Below, piece after piece: positions 27,101-36,400 of a stretch of 64,000 nt of DNA (position 1 is its first letter; each line of letters opens with the position of its first letter). The notes beneath the pieces were generated by a model, which had not been told where the DNA came from, did no database searches, and was given only the letters and a program-made list of their open reading frames with translations. Made by a program: the position numbers and the translations under genes. The DNA lies in the NCBI GenBank assembly GCA_008973525.1, contig WACJ01000264.1:372001-436000 (forward strand), read 5' to 3'. The stretch is from Stenopsyche tienmushanensis (lineage: Eukaryota > Arthropoda > Insecta > Trichoptera > Stenopsychidae).

Positions 27101-28046
27101 ACTTCGACGACAAATGCAATTAAATATTTTGTATGTATTCACTTTATTTTTAATCTTTAAAATCTAAATTTTGTTCTGAATTTGAATTTATTTGTAATTA
27201 AATCAGAGAACAAGAGAGCGAACTCAGAGCCCGACACGCTAAAGTAGATGGAGAGCTTCGAGCACTCCTTACAGTGGAAGAATGGAGAAAATCTGAAGGT
27301 CAGCGTGGCGATGAAGCTCGTTTGCTTCGCGAATTGCTCAACGTCGTCGAAGCACGAGATCAACTTGTGCATCATCTGCATGAACACGAACAAGCGTAAA
27401 TGAATAAATATATATATATATATATTGGGTGTGTGAATAAGTCCCTCCCATTTCATTATCAGATAATGGTATAACAATATTTTGTTAGTTTAAATGGTGC
27501 CGTATTTATATTGAAGACCTAGCTTTAAAATCAGCTTGCGTCATTCCGTTGAAGTGTAAATGGCATCCGGTCACGAGTCACTCATTCGTCATGTCAGCGG
27601 TCCGAAAAGCGGACCGGTTGGACACACAGACTTTGTAGTTACTCCGTCCTTAATTTTAGGGCTTTTTGCACCATTTTCGGCGATAAATGCGTACCCAGAG
27701 CCTTCTATGATCTGTACGATCACGGAAGCCCCTTCAGAGACGAATTTATGTGGATGATTCGCGCCAAGTTAGGCCGTGAACGAGTCTAAGCTTGCCTTTA
27801 CCCATAAAAACTATATATTTATCTCTTTTACTAATTTATGATGTGGAATTCAAAGGCCAATAAAGGATTTATTTTCATAAAAAACGGCAGGAATTTATTC
27901 ACACACCCAATATAACTATCTGTTATATTCTGATTGCATTTATATTAATATTAATTTTATTTTTTAGTATTGAAGATGATGACGAAATAGAGCGGAATCT
28001 TTCACACGTTGAATTAAAGAAGAAAAACAATTGTTTTATTCAATGA
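15168..28046 (+). CDS. Ehbp1: EH domain-binding protein 1 (EHBP1), 21 coding exons
   Basis: Endocytic adaptor linking EHD/Rab8-family membranes to actin in recycling. Exons: 15168-15271, 17327-17422, 17693-17804, 18024-18143, 19955-20016, 20224-20347, 20549-20587, 21324-21913, 21994-22196, 22279-22432, 22522-23075, 23874-24007, 24905-25075, 25650-25732, 25832-25911, 26023-26133, 26615-26754, 26828-26962, 27045-27130, 27207-27395, 27968-28046. Phases agree throughout; the product is 1121 residues. Domains: NT-C2 about 1-165 (starts [30 protein letters not shown]); linker with one EH-binding NPF at 280-282; CH domain about 372-480 ([30 protein letters not shown]); charged Asn/Lys-rich middle; bMERB coiled-coil about 960-1110 ([23 protein letters not shown]); CaaX-like terminus NNCFIQ. 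Exon 7 is a 13-codon microexon. Intron 11 is GC-AG. The donor after exon 4 (GTTACA) is weak. Confidence 0.93.
15490..15850 (+). mobile_element. LINE C-terminal fragment in EHBP1 intron 1
   Basis: Plus-strand reading gives [20 protein letters not shown], which resembles the CPxC...DxPEH..C zinc-binding tail of R1-type LINE polyproteins, with the histidine lost. No RT domain is retained. It is intronic and decayed. Confidence 0.4.
16008..16260 (+). repeat. ~120-bp interspersed unit, tandem dimer
   Basis: Two head-to-tail units begin TCTAATATATAAAA at 16008 and at about 16131. Each has the core GCC(G)ATACCGTT, then ATTGTGATAAAACTT, and ends near TAGGCGTAG or TTGGTATTG. The same family occurs at 16.4, 40.7, 44.6, 56.1 and 59.8 kb. 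Class uncertain; the TC start and AATATATAAAA leader resemble insect Helitron 5' ends. Confidence 0.7.
16410..16604 (-). repeat. same interspersed unit, inverted copy
   Basis: On the minus strand this begins at 16604 with ATCTAATATATAAAAATTAA, continues with GCGCTGCCATACCGCTCATC and ATTGCGATAAAACTTTATCA, and ends with TGTTGGCGCATATTGGTCTG, a 3' portion also present at 44.79 kb. It faces the dimer at 16008-16260, making an inverted arrangement within intron 1 of EHBP1. Confidence 0.7.
18217..18746 (-). mobile_element. internally deleted mariner in EHBP1 intron 4
   Basis: Terminal inverted repeats GGGTGTGTGAAAAAATTCCT (left) and, reverse-complemented, GAGGGTGTGAATAAGTTCCT (right) are flanked by TA on both sides (18215-18216, 18747-18748). 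The minus strand keeps a transposase N-terminal region ([24 protein letters not shown] after frameshift correction, then NWFNSF, FDVHQK) and a C-terminal end near the left TIR. The middle is missing, leaving about 530 bases. It is a dead, MITE-like derivative. Confidence 0.7.
19196..19830. mobile_element. TTAA-flanked MITE (piggyBac-like) in EHBP1 intron 4
   Basis: The ends are inverted repeats: CACTTTGAGAACCGC on the left and GCGGGTCTCAAAGTG on the right. Each is flanked by TTAA (19192-19195 and 19831-19834), the target used by piggyBac-type transposases. Near the right end two direct copies of TTTTTACGCCAAA.GGCGTC follow each other (about 19752-19820), each carrying the palindrome ACGCC...GGCGT. 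No transposase is present in its roughly 635 bases. Confidence 0.65.
23130..23850 (-). mobile_element. R1-type LINE fragment in EHBP1 intron 11
   Basis: The minus strand reads [20 protein letters not shown], then [20 protein letters not shown], and further downstream [19 protein letters not shown]. These are the RT-domain end and post-RT segment of R1-like LINEs; [13 protein letters not shown] and [10 protein letters not shown] are the family hallmarks. The MPNI..PKT segment matches the copies at 7.6 and 32.2 kb, so these three belong to one family. Frameshifts are present. Confidence 0.65.
27425..27910 (+). mobile_element. mariner-derived element with LINE tail inside, EHBP1 intron 20
   Basis: Terminal repeats TTGGGTGTGTGAATAAGTCC (left) and, reverse-complemented, TTGGGTGTGTGAATAAATTC (right) are flanked by TA. 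The right inner end matches the transposase 3' end of the 18.2-kb copy (CAATAAAGGATTTATTTTCA), but in the opposite orientation. Between the ends sits an [14 protein letters not shown] segment at about 27600, the LINE 3'-tail family, so a LINE fragment is nested or captured within the mariner ends. Confidence 0.7.
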
Positions 28047-31000
28047 ATTGGATTGCCAACTATCATTTCATTGCTTGTTAATTGTCATAGTCATATCTTG
28101 CCATTAATACTCATGATTTATTGACCAATAACATTTTACATAATCAATACAGAGATTTAGCTGTAATTTACATTTTTTTTTTTATAGCTAAAGTGTATTT
28201 AATGATTCATTAGATTTTACTTTCTGTCCTATAACCTTATTTAGTTTACATCTCAATTCACTATTTATTATATGTACAAAGATAATAAATCATATCAAGT
28301 GTGATTATTTTTGCCAAAATGATGCAAATGCATTATTTTTATAAATATCTCTCTGAACAACAGTTTGTGTTAATTAAAGGTTTGATGCAAAAATGTGTCG
28401 ACCATGAATTTATTTGCCTAATAAATAAGCATGCCATACATTACACTTGCATGTTGCCATATTGACATTCTCTTTCATGAAAATATTTCGCGATATATAC
28501 ACATACGTTAAAGATATGTATCGAAAAAATAGTCGATCATTAAAAATGGTCGCTATTGTAATCTGTCCCTTTGTGAAATTTTGCCTTCTGTATAGATACT
28601 GTGCTATAAGTAGTTAATAATATTTAAAATATTTTAGTGATTTATAGATATACCAATTTTTCATTTGTCGTAACTGTAATCGATCGATATGACATGTAAT
28701 CATCCCCTCCGTAATAATCGATATTTAAATTCGTTCAAAGTGAATCAATATACCTAATATTAAATGTGTTTTTCAAAGTTCACGCTAGGACCGCCTGAAA
28801 GTATCGGCCGTGTGAACGCGTACGAAACTTTCAGATCGTCCTATATTAGTTAATAATGAATCTTGTAAAAGACCACGACTATAATGTTTAATCCGCTTTA
28901 CGATTTAATGGTGTAAAAATTTGCTTAGCATACTTTAAATTCAAAACAAAGCGCTGTGTTCATTTTGGAATGTATTTTTTACGTTTCTGGAATGTAAAAG
29001 TATTAATATTTATTTAAAGAGTAATTGTGAATATATTTAAACGCCAATAGTATTATTTATTTCCTCGAAACGACAGAGTTTCTCCGCACAGTCGAATAGA
29101 TTAATGGATCTGAAAACGTTGAGCGGAGATTTAAATTTATACGCGTTTTTAGTGACTTTCATCCAATTAAGGGAGGTTTCTGCCTTGTTATTAAATATAA
29201 AAATATTTTTTAAACTTTTACAAAGTATGGGAGTGTACAGTATTGTGTTTACACCATTTTTTATTCATCAAATAAAAGCGTTTGAATATTTTTCAGCTTT
29301 TCGCATACGCACCGTATCTGTTTTGTTGTTGTATATTGAAAATACATGCGGCCTTTTTGAAAATGTCCATGCAAACAGCGTTACAAAAGATTGTCTTGAC
29401 GACAGATATGAGCATATCAAATGAAGGAGTTTCTGAACCTCCCCTTCTCCCCATTTCTCCCCTTTTACTACGAATCAGAACCGGGCGGATATTGGCCTAT
29501 AACTTTGTGAATTTTATTTATATCGACTTGAACGTATTAAACAAGGCAGAAACATTCCTTAACCTTTCAGAATATTTTCTTAAAATCGGAGGCGTTCTCT
29601 AAACCAAAGTATTGAAATATACGCACGCCGATTTAAAGGCGCTGAATAAAAACGACTCAATAGCAAAATACAGCGCAATGATCGAATCATTCAAAGTTAT
29701 TGTAAATTTGAACCATTACTTTGTGCAGTTATTCTGCATAAATTAACCAAAGATGTTCTAATTATACGATTTTGTTTAATCCCTCGAATTAAATTTGTTT
29801 GTCACTATATTAGATCTCGCCTATTAACTATATTATCTTTCGAGCTTGCCATTTTTCACCCCCGGTTTATTAAGATGATTGTATTATATTATATAGTTGA
29901 CGGATGAATTGTGTGTATTTTTCGCTTTAAAATAGTTGTGACAATGACTAAATCTTATTTTATATCGGAACTTTTAATATAAACGCATTATTTATTAAGC
30001 GCGCGCTGTGTGTTATTTTTGTAACCGTGAAGCATATGATAAAACGACGATCAAATAGTAATACTCTTAGGTTGTTTAGTTTGTGGTTAAGTCTTTAATG
30101 TTCAAAGAGAAGCTTGATCAAAAATAAATTGATGATATTCACTAATGATTGAACGACGTTTCTTTCTCTGTGCCATTTATTTTAAAATTCGAATTTTATC
30201 TTAGGAAATTGAGCGACCCTCGACGTTATTTGATTGATCCGTAATATGCTTACAATTAAATTGATTGCTGGGACTATTTTATTGCGATTTTGTTAATATT
30301 CGTTGTAGTTTTAATATTTTTTTAAAATAATGATTACGGCTTTATTTGATGTTTTATATATTTTTTGGATTTGTTAGTGTAAGATCAGCCTTTGTTGTGT
30401 AAAATGTGTTCATTATCAAAAATGTATCATTATCGAGATCATTGTAATGTAATCTTTTGGAGTGATACGTTTGCTACGAGGTTAATTACATTGAAGAGGC
30501 ATGTGCAATTTTTATAATTGTTAAGGTAGCTATTATATTAGATTTTGTATGAAAAATTTCTTGAAAAAAATTCAGTTAATGCACTGTAATATTTTTCTTG
30601 TGAGTGCAAATTTTTATAAGATGTATTTTTTATGTGCTTATTCGATCAATCTGAGCCTTTCGATCCATGTTTGAATCAATTCGAATCCAGAACATATCAA
30701 TGAAATCATTTAATTCCCTACTTATTCGTACTCGAAATAATTTTCTAAAATGTTACGAATCATTATTTAACTACGCTAACATTCACGATTCATTAAAATT
30801 GACGTCTCCTCAAATCTTCCGTCTGGATATTTATTTTTAAACACTGTGTTACAAGTATCTGTTCCTATGATTTACTTTATTGTATAATTTTAGCAAATGA
30901 AAAATTCAAAAACTATAATTTTAAACGATTTTAAAATGTTTTATTTTTGTATAAATTAATTTAAATTATTATCACATCATTAAAATAGTAGGCTTCTTAT

Positions 31001-31130
31001 TTCTCCCTTCTATACCAATCAATAATAGTGTTTCCTTGTTTATTAAATCCCCGCCATATATTAGTAAACCTTTAATATTTAAACTCTACGCCTGTAAAAC
31101 AAATTTATTGCTGTACCATGCACGACACTT
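28047..31130 (+). other. EHBP1 3' UTR and intergenic DNA
   Basis: AT-rich sequence following the EHBP1 stop, with several AATAAA-type motifs (for example near 28286) that could end the transcript. Overlapping hydrophobic frames at 29104-29602 have no domain or splice support and are not annotated. No other gene recognised. Confidence 0.4.
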
Positions 31131-31139
31131 CGATATGCC

Positions 31140-31650
31140 TTAAAAACTGAGGCCCTCTTTTTCACAAGATGCAGGAAGTTTGGGCTCCCATCCCTGAGGA
31201 TCGGGGGTTGTGAGATTAAATACTCAAGATCCATTCGGTATACGGAAGATGCCGTCCTGGCACTGATGGCAGTCCCAATGGGACAACTCTGCTAAAGGTC
31301 GGTGGACGCAGGAGCTAATACCGAACCTGGGTAACCAGAAAGCACGGTCAACTGTGCTACCACTTAGTCCAGGGGGTCCTCACCGGTTTTGGTAGGCAAA
31401 GAGACCGGCCCGGAGTTCCACCACTGCGGAACAGAATACGACGATGCTGCACAAACGACATTTGTCTGCCCAGTATGGAGCACCGAAAGGGACATCCTAC
31501 GGAAGGAGCTGGGAGTCAGCTCGCTCTCCCCTAGCAACATGGTACCTTCAATGTTAACGGATGCTAGGGCATGGAATGTGTGGTGAAAATACACGACGCG
31601 CGCTATGCAGCAAAAGGATGATGCTAAATGAACAAGACGACGAACAATAG
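31140..31650 (+). mobile_element. R1-type LINE C-terminal fragment
   Basis: Plus-strand reading, with one frameshift near 31385, gives RWTQELIPNLGN, then GPEFHHCGTEYDDA, TTFVCPVWSTERDILRKELG, and LSPSNMVPSMLTDARAWNVW. This is the zinc-binding C-terminal tail of R1-like polyproteins (HHCGTEYDDA...FVCPVW). The last part is nearly the same as at 7.87-7.96 kb. A stop follows at 31587. Confidence 0.65.
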
Positions 31651-31989
31651 CAGCATCCTTCTAACAGACACACAGGTGACATCCAGGAGAATACGGGCCC
31701 GGCAGTGTGGTTAAACCATTTCCCCTTCTTACGAAAAAAACGGTGTCAGCAGACTGGCTTCTACCCAAGGAAACTTGGAAGTGGTGGCACAAGATCTGGC
31801 TCAAGAAGATCAGTTAAGCAACTTGGAAGTCCTTTTTTTCCTTTGGGAATCTTGCATAAGACACCCTGGGGCTTGGAGCCACTGGCTTACGACCGGCATA
31901 AGTCAATGGGTCCATCTTCCCTTGCTGGATTGATCGCATATCTTTGCCTACAGGGGGATTCCAGCGATCATGAGCACCACATCTTCAGA

Positions 31990-32610
31990 TACTGTTCTAT
32001 ATGCTAGGGTGAGGAGTGCTCCCTGCTGTTGGACCTTGGCCAGCTTCTTTTTATAGCTCTCATGTCTGAGCGACTCATGCCATATCGGGACTCCGTACAG
32101 AAAGATTCGAGTTTATTACCTCATTTATAATTCGTCTTCTACACGCTTTTGGCCTTCCAATATTGGACATGAGCCGTCCGAACTCGCTGGATACCTTCTG
32201 CGCAGCTGCTTCTGAAGGTCAGCTTGTTGTCCATTAGAATTCCATGGTATCTCAGCATTTGCTGTACTCCACTTCGTGTCCGTTGACAACAAGCTGTTTG
32301 ACCCTCAATCTGTTGTTGATTCTTGGCGAGGACTTAATTCCTCATCGGTTCCGTTATCACGAGCAGTGCAACATTGTCAGCGAAGGCAATGAGTTCTGCT
32401 CCTTCTGGCATCTTTGTCTCGAGCATGCTGTTGTAGAGGACATTCCACAGGGTAGACCCCACCCAGAATGGATAGCTGTGGAACGTCCATCTCCAACTTC
32501 TTCACTGTGTTAGTCTTGTGATGGACACTCTGGTCTTTAAAGTAATCGCTGACAAGCTCAATGGCGTACTCAGGTACTCTGAACATGGAAGCCCTACGAA
32601 ATCAGTTCCT
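31990..32610 (-). mobile_element. R1-type LINE reverse transcriptase fragment, opposite strand
   Basis: The minus strand, read across frameshifts, gives VPEYAIELVSDYFKDQSV, then a segment corresponding to the QGS.LG..LWN block (GSILGG), ETKMPEGAEL and FADNVALLV, the position of the catalytic YADD box, with the second Asp changed to Asn. It then reads SEFGRLMSNIGRPKACRRR. It lies tail-to-tail with the 31.14-31.65 kb fragment, suggesting two insertions or an inversion. Confidence 0.6.
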
Positions 32611-32619
32611 TACCACCGC

Positions 32620-33440
32620 TGAGATTAAACAGCATCTCCAATCAATAAGAAGTGTCAACGTGAATAAGCTGTTAATAAGAAGACGGATGAAAGAGAGTGC
32701 TTTACGCGCTAGAAAACTTAGAAGAAGTTTACAGAAAAAGTTGAGAACATTTTCTTACCATAACTACCAGATAAACTATAAGCTTTCGCGGGGGATATGA
32801 TGATGCGGGACGGCACCGCTCTGAAGCGCTGAACGGAAATGCAAGACAATGCCCGATCTAATAGTGCTCATTGTATTGATGCGTACCTTGCAATATTCGG
32901 CATTCATGAACCTACAAACTGGACCGTTCAAATCGAAGACAATAAGCGAAGTAAAAAATGTTACATGATTTGAATGGGATATTAACTCCTTTTTGACAGG
33001 AGACTCATATGTAAGTCTTTTAATTCTTTTATAGTATTATCCAGTAAACTATTCTACGCACTGTCTCCAAATTATTATGATCGTAATTATGCAAATTCGT
33101 CCCATGACATCTGAGCCCGCTGCGCAAGAGTTAATGTTGTTTGGATTGACTCTTAGCATAAATGCAAACCTATTCGAGTGGAATTAATGCATTTCCGAAT
33201 GAACACATGATTTATTTTATCCGTGACATTGAATTCGACTACGTATAAATCCACGCTGACGTGGAACCCAATCCTTGACGGTTGGATCAAATTACATTGT
33301 TAACATATCTTAAATTCTTCATTTCTTATGCTCTGTTCTTATTCAATTAAAATCCAAATAAATCCAAGTCATTATATTTTTATTAAAATAGAATTTCGCA
33401 TAGAATTTTTGTATAACGTTATAAATTTATCACTTTGGTG
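32620..33440. other. intergenic DNA downstream of the zinc-finger gene
   Basis: Contains a short Arg/Lys-rich plus-strand frame (32561-32800) without recognisable domain, then AT-rich sequence up to the stop codon of the minus-strand zinc-finger gene. No supported gene. Confidence 0.35.
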
Positions 33441-33443
33441 TGC

Positions 33444-36400
33444 TTACGATCTAATGTTGTACGCGCTGCCTTGCTCGTAAAAACCGTCGTTTTTATATGC
33501 AGCTGTTTCGGGTTGCGCAGCGGATATCGATGGTCTATTTTCCGCGTCGACGCTGGCATGCTTCTTCATGTGCGTCTTTAATCTTGCCAGCGTGAAGCAT
33601 TTGTAATCGCACATTTGACACTGTATTGTGTTCTCGCCCGTGTGGTATCTGATGTGTATCTTTAGATCATAGCTCGTGGTGCAACGATAATCGCATACAT
33701 TGCACAAGAAGGGTTTGTCTCCGGAATGCGTCTTCCTGTGGATGTTCAGTCTCGTTGATGTCACGCATTGGTACGGGCATTGATCGCATTTGAACGGTTT
33801 TTCGCCGGTGTGGTATCTTATGTGCGATTTGAGATACGATTTGCACGATGTTTTATAGGAGCAATGGGTGCATTGGTATGGTTTTTCGCCGGTGTGGTTC
33901 CGCATGTGCTGCGCTAATGTACTCGATTTTTTCGTTGTGAAGAAGCATTCTTTGCAAGTATAAGATTTTTCTGGAAAGTGTGTCGTGCTATGGAGTTTAA
34001 GAGAACGAAACGTTTCCGTCACATAGTCGCAGTAGTCACATTTATACTTTTTTAGGGTCGATTTCTTCTTTATAACTTTCAATGAATTTGCAGCACTCGC
34101 ATACGGTTGTTTGGTATGTGTTTCTATATGTTTCTAAAAAGCATGCATTTAATTTTATTATTTAATAATAACTAATAATATTTTCATTTTTCCATTTTAT
34201 TTCATTAAACAAACCTTCAAATAGCCTTTTCTTCGACACTTATAAGGACAATGCGGGCATGGATAGTTTGGTTCTTCGTGTCTTGACCGATGTTGAGATA
34301 GACCTGATTGAGATGTGCATCCTTGTCCACAAATATCGCACATAAACGTATGAGGCCTACGCTTTTTTGGCGGCGGACGTTTAAGTCTACGTAAAGGCAG
34401 TAATTAGGTATATATATATTTATTTTAACAAATATAATAATTCGATTTGAATAAAATTTATATTTTCACCTATGTTTGCCTTGAAAATGTCCCGATTTTA
34501 AAAATTTCATATTGCAAGTATTACAAGGAGTCAACTTGATACCGTTTTGATATGCTTCTCTATGGCGGCTTATAAATGAGGTCCATGATGAATCAAATCC
34601 GCACTCAATACAAATACACACTAAAACGAAAGATTACATATGATCTACGTATACATAAATACGAGGATAGCCCCAAAAGTAGCCCAGCTTTATTGCTGTG
34701 AAATACCACCAAACACTCAATAGAAACATCCTCACGATGCTGTTTCTGTTCTATTGTGAGCAAATGCAGCACTCATCTTGCGCAAGGCTTTCTCATGTCT
34801 AAATTTTCAGTCAATATGTGATATACAGCATTTTTTTAAATGCCTACTATTTCTGCTAGCTCGCAGATTTTCAGTCAACGGTCATCTAATACCATTTTAT
34901 GGATTTTCTTCACCACCAAAGTGATGTTCTGTGACCACCGCAAAGTTCATCTGGGCAGCTTCTACGGCCTCGTTTAAACTCTCCCATCCGATATTTTACT
35001 GTTGTAAAAGAAGGAACAGACTCTCCCGGAGTAGAAGTGAGACTTTGCCTAAACCGGGAGTGAACTAGTACACCGCAGTTTCACCAAAGGCTGCCCACAA
35101 GGATCGATGTTGGATGAGAAATGTGTGCCACGCATCAAACTCAGTGGGGTGTACATCCTGTTCAAAGACAAAGTAATATACATGGGATTGTAGTGTACGA
35201 GAAATGTAGCAAAAGCCATCGACAAAGCAGGCTTTTGCGAAGATGTCGAGACATGCCAGAGCCGAATTGGAACTCAGTGGGCTCAGCATGCGCATCACAT
35301 ATGATGCCATTTACTACGGCGGAGTGGCATAATGCAAACCCATCGCATGGTTGCCTCGGATAGCCTTCCATTGTTGACTGTGTCCGTCCCCTGGACTTCC
35401 AACTGCAGATTAGAGCAGTCAAATACGATGGAAGAAGTGGGCAAAGCATTTTTCAATGCCGAAGAGGCGACAGAGATTGATGACTGCACCGCCCTGAGGA
35501 AATGGGCCACGAACGCTGCTAAAGTCGAACCTTTCCTCTCTTTATTTGCAACATTGCAACGTCTTCAAACTTGAAACTCAAGCTTTATAAGACAGATACT
35601 TCCTACCATAGTATTTTTTTAAACAACAGCCGCCATCTATGCGTCAGGTCGGATACTTCTGAGACTACCTTCGTAATTTAATTTTAAAAAATTGGTAATA
35701 TTTTCATTTATATCAATTTGATACAAACTTTCTGGAACCTTAGAATTTTGTGCTATATCAATGCTCGTTGCTAATTTATCGCTAATATTTTCGTCTGGTA
35801 ATGAATTTTCATTTTTTACATCCGGCTTGATATTACTCGCTATATTCTTTTCAAATTCTTCATCTTTATCTATAAAAAGACATTGGAGTTTATAAAAATA
35901 ATGTATCATTTTATACACACATAAACATGATATTATTAGTTCTTCATACCGTTATTCCTAGTTCCTATTTCTTTCTTCAGTTTTGATTTGGTAGCTAATC
36001 TATTCCAATCCTCGTTACAGTGTAGAGATTCTGAGGAATCACTGTGGCATGAGTTAAAATCGTCTTCTAAATGATTGAATGCGGAATTCGTTGCTTCTGA
36101 TATTTCACTATGATCATTGTCTGAAATATATATATATATTGATTTAATACGCATAAATTAAGATCGATCGATCGAATAATTCTCCGCAGTATTACCGATT
36201 GAATCTTTGGATATCAGATCCGCATACGAGACGTTATGAGGACTCTTGTTTCCCAGATTTTTTTTTAACGTCTCGTTTACAAGATCTTCGGGTTTATAAT
36301 ATTCTTCGGAATCGGGATTAATATATTTCAAATGGCCGACCCAATAAGGTTTAGAATCGACACCTTCTGTATTAAATTCTATCGTATTAAACTCCTTAAA

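Noticed and set aside
29104..29602. two overlapping hydrophobic frames downstream of EHBP1
   Set aside because: AT-rich composition produces Phe/Ile/Leu-rich frames by chance; no domain, splice or duplication support.
35040..35570. several overlapping frames on both strands of mixed-composition DNA
   Set aside because: Open on both strands without a recognisable protein family; sits beside a mariner relic inside an intron, so probably decayed repeat.
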